A stretch of 37,500 nt of DNA from Deinococcus indicus (GTDB lineage: Bacteria > Deinococcota > Deinococci > Deinococcales > Deinococcaceae): contig NZ_NHMK01000026.1 of assembly GCF_002198095.1 (NCBI RefSeq), positions 1-37,500 on the forward strand, given 5' to 3'. Under the pieces are notes generated by a model. The model ran no database searches. It worked only from the letters and a program-made list of their open reading frames with translations, and was not told the origin of the DNA. How positions within the stretch are numbered: position 1 is the first letter of the stretch; every line of letters begins with the position of its first letter. The position numbers and the translations under genes were made by a program. Shown one piece after another: positions 19,138 through 34,287 of the stretch.

Positions 19138-19968
19138 GCGGCTGAACCAGTCCTGAACCGTCCCGAAGGTCAACGCGCCGGCCGGGTCGAGGGTGCCCTG
19201 TTCGCGGAGGCCTGCGCTCAGGGCGGCGGCGTGCCCCACGGCCGCCAGGAACAGCGAGGGGCCGGTGCTGACGCGACTGGCCCCGGCGCGCAGCAGGGTG
19301 TGGGCGTCCGGCCCGCCGGGGACGTGCATGACGGCCAGCGGGCCGCCCAGGCGGTCACGCAGCGTGCGGAGGGTAGGCGGGTCGGTCAGGCCGGGCACGA
19401 ACACGCTGTCCGCCCCGGCGCGCAGGTAGGCGCGGCCCCGGCGGACCGTCTCGTCCAGTCTGTCGGCGTCGGTGTCGCCGTACCCGCTGAGGTACGTATC
19501 CGTGCGGGCGTTCAGGTACGCGGGAACGCCCAGTACGTCGGCAGCGGCGCGTGCGGCGCGCAGGCGGTCCACCTGCTCGTCGGCGGGCAGGAGGGGCCGG
19601 TCGGGCTGCCCGCTGGCGTCCTCGAGGTTCAGGCCCGCCGCACCCAGGTTCAGGGCGGCGCGGACCGTGTCGGCCACGCCCTGCGGCGTGTCGGCGTACC
19701 CGCCTTCCAGGTCGGCGGTGACGGGCACGGTCACGGCGTTCAGGAGGCGTTCCAGCGCGGCCAGCAGGGTGTCGCGCGGGGCGACCTGTCCGTCCGGGAA
19801 GCCCAGGGCGAAGGCCACGGCGGCGCTGCTCGTGCCGATGGCCGGACTGCCCGCCTGCTGGAGCGCGCGGGCGCTGACGGCGTCCCAGGCGCAGGGCAGG
19901 ATCAGGCCGCGTTCGTGCAGGGCGCGCAGGCGGTGGGCGTGCTGGGGCTGGATTCGGGCTTGGGTCAT
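19126..19968 (-). CDS. Isocitrate lyase/PEP mutase superfamily protein
   Basis: 280-residue (beta/alpha)8 enzyme of the PEP mutase/ICL superfamily, which makes or breaks C-C or C-P bonds of alpha-keto acids. Visible motifs: PCAWDAVSARALQQAG, GTSSAAVAFALGFPDG, Mg-binding DLEGGYAD, GLNLEDASG and NARTDTYL. It lacks the KKCGH motif of isocitrate lyase, and the subgroup resembles the oxaloacetate decarboxylase / carboxyphosphonoenolpyruvate-type proteins of uncertain substrate. It starts inside the end of adaA-alkA (ATGA overlap), so the two are co-transcribed; no metabolic reason for this is obvious. Its 3' end overlaps lepB by 12 nt tail to tail. Confidence 0.87.
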   Translation of the reverse strand: MTQARIQPQHAHRLRALHERGLILPCAWDAVSARALQQAGSPAIGTSSAAVAFALGFPDGQVAPRDTLLAALERLLNAVTVPVTADLEGGYADTPQGVADTVRAALNLGAAGLNLEDASGQPDRPLLPADEQVDRLRAARAAADVLGVPAYLNARTDTYLSGYGDTDADRLDETVRRGRAYLRAGADSVFVPGLTDPPTLRTLRDRLGGPLAVMHVPGGPDAHTLLRAGASRVSTGPSLFLAAVGHAAALSAGLREQGTLDPAGALTFGTVQDWFSRSPA

Positions 19969-21362
19969 GGGGTGTCTCCGGGAGGGTCAGGGATGGGCGG
20001 CCGGGCGTGCCACAGGCGCAGGACCGCGTGGCTGCGGTGAGGGGCGAAGGGTTCAAGGAGGCGCTGCACCTCGGCGGGCGTGGGGCGTGCGGGCAAGCTG
20101 TGCGCGCGGCGCAGCGCGGCGGCCAGGGCGGCGTCCGTGCCGGGCACGATGTCCGGGAAGCCCAGCACGCGCAGCAGCACGTACTCGGCGGTCCACGGGC
20201 CGATGCCGGGCACGGCCAGCAGGGTGCGGCGCGCGGCGCCCACCGTGCCGCGTGCCAGCGCCGCGAGGTCCAGTTCCCCGCGTGACACCCGCCCCGCCAG
20301 CCGGCGCAGCAGCGCGGCCCGCGCGCCGGTCAGGCCCAGGCTGCCCAGTTCGGCGGGCGTCAGGGCTGCCACGGCCTGCGCGGTGGAGGGTGCGCGCAGG
20401 CCGTCCCCGGCGGGCAGGCCACAGCGGTCCACCAGTCGGCGCCGCAGCGTGCAGGCCTGCCGGAACGTGACCTGCTGACCCACCACAGCCCACACCAGCC
20501 CGTCGAAGAACTCCGGCACCAGCGGAACAGGCCGCGACAGGCCGCGCAGGCCCAGCGCCCGCTCCGTCAGGGCGTGCAGGGTCAGCCAGTCCGGACCGCT
20601 CAGGGCCTCCGGACGGGCCGGCTGCACCCGGACTTCCCGGCCCTCGAACTGCACGGTCACGACCTGCGGCCCACCCGGCAGGGTCCACGCGAACGACACC
20701 CCGTCCTCGCCCACCAGTCCCGTCACGCCGAGCGGATCGCGGCCCAGGTCGCGGCGCACCAGTTCCAGCGGGTACGTGGCGGGCAGCGTCAGCCGCAGCG
20801 TGCCGGCCCGCGCCGCCGCGCGCAGCGCCTGCGGGGTCAGGTGCATCACCCGCCGGAACTGCGCGCCGAACGCCGACAGGCTCCCGAATCCCACCGCGAA
20901 CGCCACCTGCGCCGCCGTGTCCGCCGAGGTCAGCAGGCGCGCGGCCGCCAGTTCCACCCGCCGCCGCGTCAGCCAGTCGGCCGGCCGGCACTGGAACTGC
21001 TCACGGAACAGGCGGTGCAGCGCGCTGCCGCTCAGGTTCAACGCTCGGGCCAGCGCCTGCACGGACCCCACACCCGGCACGTCCACCCGCGCCAGCGCCG
21101 CCGTAAAGGTCGCCTCCTCGACCGGCACGCCCGACTGGAACGCGTCCGGCTGGCAGCGACGACACGCCCGCAACCCCGCCGCCCGCGCTGACGCCGCGCA
21201 CGGGTGGAACACCACGTTCCCCGCCAGCGGTTTGCGCGCCCGGCAGGACGGCAGGCAATAGATCCCGGTACTCGTCACGCCCGTGTAGAACAGCCCGTCG
21301 AACGCCGCGTCACCCGCGAACATCCGCTCCAGCATGAATTCCCGCGTGAACGTGACCGTCAT
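19965..21362 (-). CDS. AdaA-AlkA fusion: methyl-phosphotriester sensor and 3-methyladenine DNA glycosylase
   Basis: Alkylation-damage response and repair protein, 465 residues. Residues 1-75 are the Ada zinc domain with four Cys (C36 as methyl acceptor, C40, C67, C70; GIYCLPSCRAR and CRRCQPD). About 95-185 is an AraC-type HTH (GFGSLSAFGAQFRRVMHLTPQAL). About 188-270 is the AlkA N-domain, and the rest is the HhH-GPD glycosylase (LLAVPGIGPWTAEYVLLRVLG, catalytic D410 in PGTDAAL). The O6-methylguanine methyltransferase part of E. coli Ada is absent. It is probably self-activating after methylation, as in the family. A GACAAT -10 box ends 6 nt before the ATG. Confidence 0.93.
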   Translation of the reverse strand: MTVTFTREFMLERMFAGDAAFDGLFYTGVTSTGIYCLPSCRARKPLAGNVVFHPCAASARAAGLRACRRCQPDAFQSGVPVEEATFTAALARVDVPGVGSVQALARALNLSGSALHRLFREQFQCRPADWLTRRRVELAAARLLTSADTAAQVAFAVGFGSLSAFGAQFRRVMHLTPQALRAAARAGTLRLTLPATYPLELVRRDLGRDPLGVTGLVGEDGVSFAWTLPGGPQVVTVQFEGREVRVQPARPEALSGPDWLTLHALTERALGLRGLSRPVPLVPEFFDGLVWAVVGQQVTFRQACTLRRRLVDRCGLPAGDGLRAPSTAQAVAALTPAELGSLGLTGARAALLRRLAGRVSRGELDLAALARGTVGAARRTLLAVPGIGPWTAEYVLLRVLGFPDIVPGTDAALAAALRRAHSLPARPTPAEVQRLLEPFAPHRSHAVLRLWHARPPIPDPPGDTP

Positions 21363-21368
21363 GCCCGC

Positions 21369-21374
21369 ATTGTC
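21369..21374 (-). promoter_or_regulatory. -10 box of leaderless adaA-alkA promoter
   Basis: Minus-strand GACAAT ends 6 nt before the ATG at 21362. No consensus -35 box is visible, as expected of a promoter that needs an activator. Confidence 0.45.
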
Positions 21375-21432
21375 ACGGGTGCAGGGGGCGGCCCTCTACC
21401 GGAATCCTCCACCGCAATTCCCGCCACGGCAA

Positions 21433-21455
21433 ACCCCCGCCGCGCGGACGGGGGT
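21433..21455. terminator. Terminator downstream of aceF
   Basis: Hairpin with stem ACCCCCG/CGGGGGT (21433-21439 and 21449-21455) extended by G+C pairs in the loop. It lies about 40 nt past the aceF stop and upstream of adaA-alkA on the same strand. Confidence 0.6.
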
Positions 21456-21493
21456 CTTCTCTCTTGCCTTCAGCCTTCTGCCATCGGCCTGCG

Positions 21494-23251
<1,758 letters not shown>

Positions 23252-23293
23252 GATGGTTCTCCTTCGGAGAGGTGGTGATGGTTGATAGGAGAA

Positions 23294-23323
23294 GGTTGAT
23301 GGTCGACGGGTGTTCCATCAACC
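23294..23323. repeat. GGTTGATGG inverted repeat between aceE and aceF
   Basis: Perfect 9-bp inverted repeat (23294-23302 and 23315-23323) in the 87-bp aceE-aceF gap, within a run of GTTGATGG-like simple sequence. It could form an intercistronic hairpin that adjusts the E1:E2 ratio. Similar CATCAACC tracts occur at 27140-27171. Confidence 0.45.
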
Positions 23324-23338
23324 ATCAACTGTCACCCT

Positions 23339-26065
<2,727 letters not shown>

Positions 26066-26071
26066 GCCAGC

Positions 26072-26077
26072 AGTCTA
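26072..26077 (-). promoter_or_regulatory. -10 box of leaderless aceE promoter
   Basis: Minus-strand TAGACT ends 6 nt before the ATG at 26065. TTGGAA, complementary to 26096-26101, lies 18 nt upstream as a possible -35 box. Confidence 0.6.
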
Positions 26078-26081
26078 GGCC

Positions 26082-26107
26082 CCCCTGTTCCACACTTCCA
26101 ACAGGGG
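26082..26107. promoter_or_regulatory. Inverted repeat in the aceE/lysR intergenic region
   Basis: CCCCTGTT-N10-AACAGGGG, perfect 8-bp arms. It contains the T-N11-A pattern of LysR-type binding sites and covers the aceE -35/spacer. A LysR-family gene diverges from it, so this is the natural candidate site for that regulator. Confidence 0.5.
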
Positions 26108-26150
26108 ATTCTCACAGGATTCACCACTGGTACTGGTGGGTTTCCGGAGT

Positions 26151-26156
26151 TACGCT
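26151..26156 (+). promoter_or_regulatory. -10 box ahead of the lysR upstream mini-ORF
   Basis: TACGCT ends 8 nt before the ATG of a 15-codon ORF at 26165, in leaderless geometry. No -10 box fits a leaderless start at lysR itself. Confidence 0.45.
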
Positions 26157-26164
26157 GGAGGGCA

Positions 26165-26212
26165 ATGCCCACGCCGCCCACCCCCAGCCCGTCCGCCCCG
26201 GCCGCCACATGA
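26165..26212 (+). CDS. Leaderless 15-codon upstream ORF overlapping lysR
   Basis: ATG at 26165 encodes [15 protein letters not shown] and stops at TGA 26210-26212, which overlaps the lysR ATG (26209-26211) as ATGA. Same arrangement as the mini-ORF at 16050. A Pro-rich peptide of this kind could slow ribosomes, but that and its expression are inference. Confidence 0.35.
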   Translation: MPTPPTPSPSAPAAT

Positions 26213-27108
26213 TCGAACTGCGCCACCTGCGGCACTTCGTCGCCCTGGCCGAGGAGGAACACTTCGGGCGGGCCGCCGAACGGGTGTTCGTGGTGCAGCA
26301 GGCCCTGAGCAACTCCATCCGCAACCTGGAGGAGGAGGTCGGGGTGCCGCTCGTGCTGCGCACCACCCGCCGCGTGCAACTCACGCCCGCCGGGCAGGAA
26401 TTCCTGGTCGGGGCGCGCGAGACGCTGCTGCTGGCCGGGCAGACCGTGGAACGCGCCCGCCGCGCCGCGCGGGGCGAGGTGGGCCGCCTGACCGTCGGGT
26501 TCGTCAGCGGTCTGGCGTTCGGGGGCCTGCCGGAAATCGTGCGCCGCTTCCGCGAACTGTACCCGAACGTCAGCGTGGACCTGCGCGAACTCACAGCCCA
26601 GGAACAGGAAGCCGGGCTGCGCGGGGGGCAGATCGACATCGGCCTGATGCTGCTCCCGGTCCGCGACCCCACCCTGGACTCGCGGCCCCTGTGGCGCCAG
26701 CCCCTCGTCGCGGCCCTGCCCGCCGAACACCCCCTGGCCCGCAAACGCCGCCTGAAGATCAGCGACCTGAGCGGCGAGAACTTCGTGTTCTTCCCCCGGC
26801 AGCTGCGCGCCACGTACTTCGATCAGGTCATGCGCTGGTGCGCCGCGTCCGGCTTCACGCCGCACGTCGTGCAGGAAGCCATCGAGATCCCCACCCTGCT
26901 GTCCCTGGTCGCGGCGGGCGTCGGCGTGTTCCTGCCCATCGAGTTCTTCAGCCGCCTGAGCCTGCCCGGCGTAGTGTACCGCCCCGTCGAGGACGCCCCC
27001 ACCGTCGAGATCGTCGCCGTGTGGCGGCGCGGCGATGGCGCCAGCCCGGTCGTGCGCGCCTTCCTGACCGTCGCCGAGGAGGTGCTGCGGGAGGGCAGTG
27101 GGAAATAG
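26209..27108 (+). CDS. LysR-family transcriptional regulator
   Basis: 299 residues, usual family length. The N-terminal winged HTH ([54 protein letters not shown] in pieces) has [11 protein letters not shown] as recognition helix. The C-terminal two-lobed effector domain ([44 protein letters not shown]) follows. It diverges from aceE; LysR regulators commonly act on the divergent neighbour, so aceEF is the first target to consider. The ATG at 26209 is chosen by the family start (MELRHLRYF). No ribosome-binding site is visible ahead of it, which fits coupling to the mini-ORF that ends on it. Confidence 0.9.
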   Translation: MIELRHLRHFVALAEEEHFGRAAERVFVVQQALSNSIRNLEEEVGVPLVLRTTRRVQLTPAGQEFLVGARETLLLAGQTVERARRAARGEVGRLTVGFVSGLAFGGLPEIVRRFRELYPNVSVDLRELTAQEQEAGLRGGQIDIGLMLLPVRDPTLDSRPLWRQPLVAALPAEHPLARKRRLKISDLSGENFVFFPRQLRATYFDQVMRWCAASGFTPHVVQEAIEIPTLLSLVAAGVGVFLPIEFFSRLSLPGVVYRPVEDAPTVEIVAVWRRGDGASPVVRAFLTVAEEVLREGSGK

Positions 27109-27139
27109 GCAGCAGGCAGTCAGTTGTGGGCTTGCCGTT

Positions 27140-27165
27140 CACCATCAACCATCCTCCATCAACCA

Positions 27166-27171
<6 letters not shown>
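27140..27171. repeat. CATCAACC simple-sequence tract
   Basis: Four near-copies of CCATCAACC in the gap between the convergent lysR and MFS genes. It is the same motif as the inverted repeat at 23294-23323. No terminator-like hairpin is seen in this gap. Confidence 0.5.
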
Positions 27172-28386
<1,215 letters not shown>

Positions 28387-28393
28387 GACGGGC

Positions 28394-28399
28394 AGTGTA
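28394..28399 (-). promoter_or_regulatory. -10 box of leaderless MFS promoter
   Basis: Minus-strand TACACT ends 7 nt before the ATG at 28386, identical to the hexamer ahead of the App1-like gene. Confidence 0.5.
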
Positions 28400-28460
28400 C
28401 GGCGCGCAGGTCAAGGTTCCCTTCAGCCATCTCGCTTACCATCCACTTACGTCCGGGGCG

Positions 28461-28466
28461 TAAAAT
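28461..28466 (+). promoter_or_regulatory. -10 box of uvrB
   Basis: TAAAAT is the closest match to TATAAT among the -10 boxes found here, giving a leader of about 55 nt and a normal GGAGG site at 28517-28521. A TTACCA at 28436-28441 is a poor -35 with a long spacer. Confidence 0.45.
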
Positions 28467-28525
28467 ACGGAGATTCGTTCGGGCTGCGCCCGCCCCCTGC
28501 CCTCTCCCCCACCCCCGGAGGTCCC

Positions 28526-30541
<2,016 letters not shown>

Positions 30542-30555
30542 GCGCCGCGGAACAC

Positions 30556-30590
30556 AGGCGGGCCGCCCCGGAAACGTGGGCGGCCCGCCT
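30556..30590. terminator. Bidirectional terminator after uvrB
   Basis: Perfect 13-bp stem (AGGCGGGCCGCCC at 30556-30568, complement at 30578-30590), 9-nt loop, between convergent genes. Confidence 0.85.
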
Positions 30591-30611
30591 CTTGGTGGAT
30601 GCAGCCTGGAT

Positions 30612-31142
30612 TCAGCGTTTCAGGGTCAGGGTGCAGGTTCCGGCGGCCACGCCGGCCTTGCGGACGGCCTGCACGAATTCGTCGGCGTTGCGGGGCTCGT
30701 CGGTGGCCGCGTCGAGCTTCGGGATGTACGACTGGAGCGTGTCCAGGTCGCCGCTGAGCAACACGCCGCGCGCGCCGCTGCCCTCGACCATGCCCAGGCA
30801 CATGTGGATGTCGGTGTCGTCGGTCATGCCGGTCAGGACGTCCGTAGCGATAATCAAGCGGTCCTCGGGTTGCCAGCTGAAGAGGCCCTTGTCCGCCTCG
30901 AAGTCCCAGCCGTCGTCCCACTCGGGGGCCTGGGCGCTCAGTTTCAGTTCGCGGCTGATGCGTTCGCCACCAGCGGCGGTGCCGGTCATGACCCAGGTCT
31001 GGCCGGGGCGGACCAGGGCGTTGGCGGGCAGGGCTTTCGGCGTGCCGAAGGGCGTCACGGCGCGCGGGGCGGCGTTACCGCTGCCGGCGTGGGCGAGGGG
31101 CGTGAGGGTCAGCAGGGCGGCCAGAACGAGATGTCGTTTCAT
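30612..31142 (-). CDS. Secreted protein of unknown function
   Basis: 176 residues. A clear Sec signal peptide ([20 protein letters not shown]) is cut about residue 19. The mature part is acidic and has two Cys (in DIHMCLGM and GTCTLTL) that may pair. It contains repeated Asp-rich turns ([22 protein letters not shown]), but no family is recognised. The ATG at 31142 is supported by the signal peptide and a TAGGCT -10 box ending 7 nt upstream. It is monocistronic, convergent with uvrB, and has a mobile element about 70 nt upstream. Confidence 0.75.
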   Translation of the reverse strand: MKRHLVLAALLTLTPLAHAGSGNAAPRAVTPFGTPKALPANALVRPGQTWVMTGTAAGGERISRELKLSAQAPEWDDGWDFEADKGLFSWQPEDRLIIATDVLTGMTDDTDIHMCLGMVEGSGARGVLLSGDLDTLQSYIPKLDAATDEPRNADEFVQAVRKAGVAAGTCTLTLKR

Positions 31143-31149
31143 GACCCCG

Positions 31150-31155
31150 AGCCTA
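31150..31155 (-). promoter_or_regulatory. -10 box of leaderless secreted-protein gene
   Basis: Minus-strand TAGGCT ends 7 nt before the ATG at 31142. Confidence 0.5.
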
Positions 31156-31215
31156 GCAACGCGCGCCCCGGCCCGCTGCCTCATTTGACAGACCGGGCCG
31201 GGGCGCGGGACACCT

Positions 31216-31379
31216 TCATACGGACTGCCGTCTGTTTCGCCAACAATCCGGAACGTCACCGCCCCTGCCAGCTCCACGTCCGGAGGGGCGTTTCTCTCCC
31301 ACTCTGCGGAGCAGCTCTCCGAGTCGCATCCGCTCGGACCCAGCGGGCTTTGCAGCCCATTCAACCGGAGTCCGTATCA
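31216..31379 (-). mobile_element. Complete TNA-type miniature element (copy E)
   Basis: 158-bp body (31219-31376), inverted relative to copy B, with a perfect TCA target duplication (31216-31218 and 31377-31379). The second TCA is the TGA stop codon of the minus-strand uracil permease gene, so the insertion duplicated the stop and left the protein unchanged. Confidence 0.85.
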
Positions 31380-32621
31380 GTGCAGGGTACGTTCCGGTGG
31401 GCCGTCGGCCTCGTCGCGCTGGCGGGGCAGGATCAGGTTGGCGACGATGCCGGTCAGGGCGGCGAGCGCCATGCCGGACAGGCTGAGGCTGGTGCCGCCC
31501 ACCGTGACGGGGAACGCCGCGCCACCCAGCCCGAGGACCAGGATCAGGGACACGATGATCAGGTTGCGGCTGTGCGCGAAGTCAATGCGGGCCTCGCTGA
31601 GGGTGCGGATGCCGACCGACGCGATCATGCCGAACAGCAGGATGCTCACGCCGCCCAGCACGCCCTGCGGGAGGCTTTTCAGAACAGCGGCGAGTTTCGG
31701 GGAGCAGCCGAACAGCACCGCGAACGCCGCCCCGATCTGCAGGACGCGCGGGTCGTACACGCGGGTCAGGGCCAGGACGCCGGTGTTCTCGGCGTAGGTG
31801 GTGGCGGCGGGTCCGCCGAGGGCGGCGCTGCTCATGTTGGCGATGCCGTCGGCGAACAGGGTGCGGCTCAGGCCGGGTTTCTCCAGGAAGTTCTTGCCGA
31901 CGACGCGGCCGTTCACGATGACGTCCCCGACATGTTCGATGAACGTGACGACCGCGACGGGCGCGATGATCGCCACGGCCCGCCAGTCCAGGGTGGGCGC
32001 GTGGAAGTCCGGGAGGCCCAGCAGGGGCGCGGCGGCGATGGCGTCCAGGCCCTCCCGGCTGACCTGCCCGGTGAGCAGGGACACGGCGTACCCGGTGACG
32101 ACGCCGATCAGGATGGGCAGCATGCGGAACAGGCCGCGTCCCCACAGGCTGGCGATCACGGCGGCGGCCAGCGTGACGAGGGCCAGCCACCAGTTCGTCT
32201 TGGCCTGGTTCACGGCGACGCTGCTGAGGCCCAGGCCAATCACGATGATGACGGGGCCGGTCACGACGGGCGGGAACACCCGCAGCAGCCGGTCCGTCCC
32301 CAGGAGTTTCACGAGGCCGCTGAACAGCAGGTACATGGCCCCGGCGGCGATCAGGCCACCCCCGGCGGCGGCGGGGCCGAATTCCTTGACGACCAGCGCG
32401 GTGGGCGCGATGAACGCGAACGAGCTGCCCAGGAAGATCGGCACCTGCCCGCGCGTGAGCAGGTGGAACAGCAGCGTGGCGACGCCCGCGCCAAACAGCG
32501 CGACGCTGGGGGACAGGCCCACCAGGATGGGCACGAGGACGGTCGCGCCGAACATGGCGACCGAGTGTTGCAGGCCCAGTACGACGCGGCGGGCGGGATC
32601 TTGGACGGTGGGTGTGGTCAA
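31377..32621 (-). CDS. uraA: Uracil/xanthine permease (NCS2 family)
   Basis: Membrane H+-symporter for uracil, about 14 helices, 414 residues. Family landmarks: [26 protein letters not shown] at the start, [50 protein letters not shown] (with the substrate/proton Glu and His), and [20 protein letters not shown]. The proposed start is TTG at 32621, 9 nt after GGAGG. An in-frame ATG at 32663 would add 14 residues, [14 protein letters not shown], and cannot be excluded. A TAGGCT -10 box on the minus strand (32725-32730) would give a leader of about 97 nt crossing a G-rich tract. The stop codon is one arm of a mobile-element duplication. Confidence 0.92.
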   Translation of the reverse strand: MTTPTVQDPARRVVLGLQHSVAMFGATVLVPILVGLSPSVALFGAGVATLLFHLLTRGQVPIFLGSSFAFIAPTALVVKEFGPAAAGGGLIAAGAMYLLFSGLVKLLGTDRLLRVFPPVVTGPVIIVIGLGLSSVAVNQAKTNWWLALVTLAAAVIASLWGRGLFRMLPILIGVVTGYAVSLLTGQVSREGLDAIAAAPLLGLPDFHAPTLDWRAVAIIAPVAVVTFIEHVGDVIVNGRVVGKNFLEKPGLSRTLFADGIANMSSAALGGPAATTYAENTGVLALTRVYDPRVLQIGAAFAVLFGCSPKLAAVLKSLPQGVLGGVSILLFGMIASVGIRTLSEARIDFAHSRNLIIVSLILVLGLGGAAFPVTVGGTSLSLSGMALAALTGIVANLILPRQRDEADGPPERTLH

Positions 32622-32666
32622 GGTGGAAAACCTCCGGAGGCAGGGCGGCGGCCCCCGCGCCATGCT

Positions 32667-32696
32667 GGGCGGGGTGGGGTGGGTGCGGGCAGGGGG
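32667..32696 (+). other. Potential G-quadruplex in the uraA leader (template strand)
   Basis: Six G-runs of 3-5 bases separated by 1-3 nt lie in 30 bp, between the predicted uraA -10 box and its TTG start. The G-rich strand is the template for uraA. It fits the G3+N1-7 rule easily; folding is untested. Confidence 0.5.
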
Positions 32697-32724
32697 TGTC
32701 CGCGGTGGGTTGCTCCGGGCGCTC

Positions 32725-32730
32725 AGCCTA
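32725..32730 (-). promoter_or_regulatory. Candidate -10 box of uraA
   Basis: Minus-strand TAGGCT, the same hexamer as ahead of the secreted-protein gene; the predicted transcript starts near 32718. Confidence 0.35.
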
Positions 32731-32801
32731 GCGCACGGGCGCGGCGTGTGGGGCGGTGGGTTGTGGGGCGGCGGGTGTGGCGTGGCGCGGCGGCGGGACG
32801 C

Positions 32802-32807
32802 TACGCT
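32802..32807 (+). promoter_or_regulatory. -10 box of leaderless dsRBD gene
   Basis: TACGCT ends 7 nt before the ATG at 32815. This probably drives the whole three-gene unit to 34287. Confidence 0.55.
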
Positions 32808-32814
32808 GGGCGGC

Positions 32815-33246
32815 ATGAATGCCAAGGGTGATCTGATCGCGCGGGCGCTGACGCTGGGGCTGGGCGCGCCCACCTTCGAGGCCGAGACGCACGGCCCCCC
32901 GCACGACCGCCGCTTCCGGGTGACGGTCCGGGTGGGCGGGCAGGTGCTCGGCGGGGGCGGCGAGGGCCGCAGCAAACGCGACGCGGAACGCGTGGCGTCC
33001 GAATCGGCCCTCCAGGCCCTGGACGGGACCGCGCCCACCATCCCGCACGGCGCGCCCCCCACCCAGGAACGCTGGCCGATCTACGGGGCGGTCCTGGCCG
33101 GCGCGCTGGACGCCGCGCTGGAGTTCGCGCCCGAGGACGCCACGCTGGACGACGTGCGCGTCCGGGCCGCACGAATGTACCGCGACCTGCTGCGTGACCT
33201 GGGGCACGGCCCGGACGAACTGGACAGCCCCGGAGAGGCGCTGTGA
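32815..33246 (+). CDS. Stand-alone double-stranded-RNA-binding domain protein
   Basis: 143 residues. Residues about 5-70 match the dsRBD: alpha 1 then [22 protein letters not shown], then [19 protein letters not shown], with the loop His (HGPPHD) and the SKrdAE helix start that contact dsRNA in the family. There is no RNase III catalytic domain. The C-terminal half is helical and acidic without a recognised fold. In bacteria a dsRBD is usually joined to RNase III, so a free one is unusual; possible roles are RNA chaperone or RNase partner (inference). The stop overlaps the next start as GTGA. Confidence 0.8.
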   Translation: MNAKGDLIARALTLGLGAPTFEAETHGPPHDRRFRVTVRVGGQVLGGGGEGRSKRDAERVASESALQALDGTAPTIPHGAPPTQERWPIYGAVLAGALDAALEFAPEDATLDDVRVRAARMYRDLLRDLGHGPDELDSPGEAL

Positions 33247-33908
33247 GCGGCTGGCCGTGGCGTCCGGCGGGCGTGCTGTTCGACATGGACGGCGTCCTGA
33301 CCGACAACAACCTCTTTCACCGGCAGGCGTGGCAGGAGGTGGCGGCCAGCGTGCTGGGTCTGACCCTGTCCGAGTACGACCTGGATACCAAGGTGGACGG
33401 GGGTCGCAACCCGGAGATCATCGAACGCCTGACCGGCACCTACCCGGACGGGGCGCTGGCCGCACGCTTCCATGAGGCCAAGGAGGGCCGCTACCGGGAA
33501 CTCGCGGCGGGCGCGCTGCGGGAGGTGGCGGGCCTGAGCGCGTACCTGGACGCCCTGGACGCGCGCGGCATTCCGTTCGCGCTGGTCACGAGCGCCGACC
33601 GCGTGAACGTGGAGTTCGGCATGCAGGCGCTGGGTCTGGGTGGCCGCTTCGGGCCGCGCGTACTGGGCGAGGACGTCACGCGCGGCAAACCGCACCCGGA
33701 GCCGTTCCTGCTGGGCGCCGCGCGGCTGGGCCTGGACCCGGCCGCCTGCCTGGCGCACGAGGACGCCGTGAACGGGGTGCGCAGCGCGGCGGGCGCCGGG
33801 TGCCGCGTGGTCGCCCTGACCACCACCGTGCCCGGCGCGGCCCTGCGCGAGGCGGGCGCGGAACGCACGGCGCCGGACTTCACGGGCTGGGCGGGCTGGC
33901 TGGCCTGA
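33243..33908 (+). CDS. HAD-family hydrolase, beta-phosphoglucomutase-like
   Basis: 221-residue haloacid-dehalogenase phosphatase or phosphomutase. Motif [11 protein letters not shown] (nucleophile D14, acid/base D16), helical cap at about 20-90, motif II VTSADR (T116/S117), motif III K149 in [18 protein letters not shown], motif [14 protein letters not shown] (E173, D174). This subgroup acts on sugar phosphates, but the substrate cannot be told. The GTG start overlaps the dsRBD stop, so it is co-translated with it. It is followed 37 nt later by the YraN gene. Confidence 0.9.
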   Translation: MSGWPWRPAGVLFDMDGVLTDNNLFHRQAWQEVAASVLGLTLSEYDLDTKVDGGRNPEIIERLTGTYPDGALAARFHEAKEGRYRELAAGALREVAGLSAYLDALDARGIPFALVTSADRVNVEFGMQALGLGGRFGPRVLGEDVTRGKPHPEPFLLGAARLGLDPAACLAHEDAVNGVRSAAGAGCRVVALTTTVPGAALREAGAERTAPDFTGWAGWLA

Positions 33909-33945
33909 TGGGACGCGGGGCGCGGGTCGCGGTCGGAGGTCCGGG

Positions 33946-34287
33946 GTGAAGGGCGCACCCGCCGAGGACCGCGCCGCCGCGTTCCTGACCGGCCTGGGCC
34001 GCGAGGTCCTGGCCCGCAACTACCGCATTCCGGGCGGTGAGATCGACGTGATCTCGCGCACCCCGGAGGGCGTGCTGGTGTTCACGGAGGTCCGGCAGCG
34101 GGGCGCGTCCCGCTTCGGCAGCGCCGCCGAGAGCGTCACGCCGCGCAAACTGGCCCTGATGCACCGCGCCGCCCTGACGTACCTGACGCGCGAACTGGGC
34201 CGCGACGACCTCCCCTGCCGCCTGGAGGTGCTGACCATCGACGGCCCGGCGGCGACCGGCACGCTGCGCGTCATTCCCCTGGACTGA
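33946..34287 (+). CDS. YraN/UPF0102-family nuclease-like protein
   Basis: 113 residues, full family length. A restriction-endonuclease-like fold with [24 protein letters not shown]32 and D34, then E48 and R50, the usual YraN variant of the PD-(D/E)XK core in which Arg can replace Lys. Family function is unproven; a role in DNA recombination or repair is suspected, and it often lies beside rnhB. The GTG start at 33946 has GGAGG about 8 nt upstream. It is third gene of the dsRBD-HAD-YraN unit. Its TGA stop (34285-34287) is immediately followed by a copy of the dispersed element. Confidence 0.9.
   Translation: MKGAPAEDRAAAFLTGLGREVLARNYRIPGGEIDVISRTPEGVLVFTEVRQRGASRFGSAAESVTPRKLALMHRAALTYLTRELGRDDLPCRLEVLTIDGPAATGTLRVIPLD

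Noticed and set aside
30576..32831. 751-codon plus-strand frame opposite the secreted protein and uraA
   Set aside because: Antisense to two supported genes and to a mobile element; Gln/Asp/Gly-rich with no domain.
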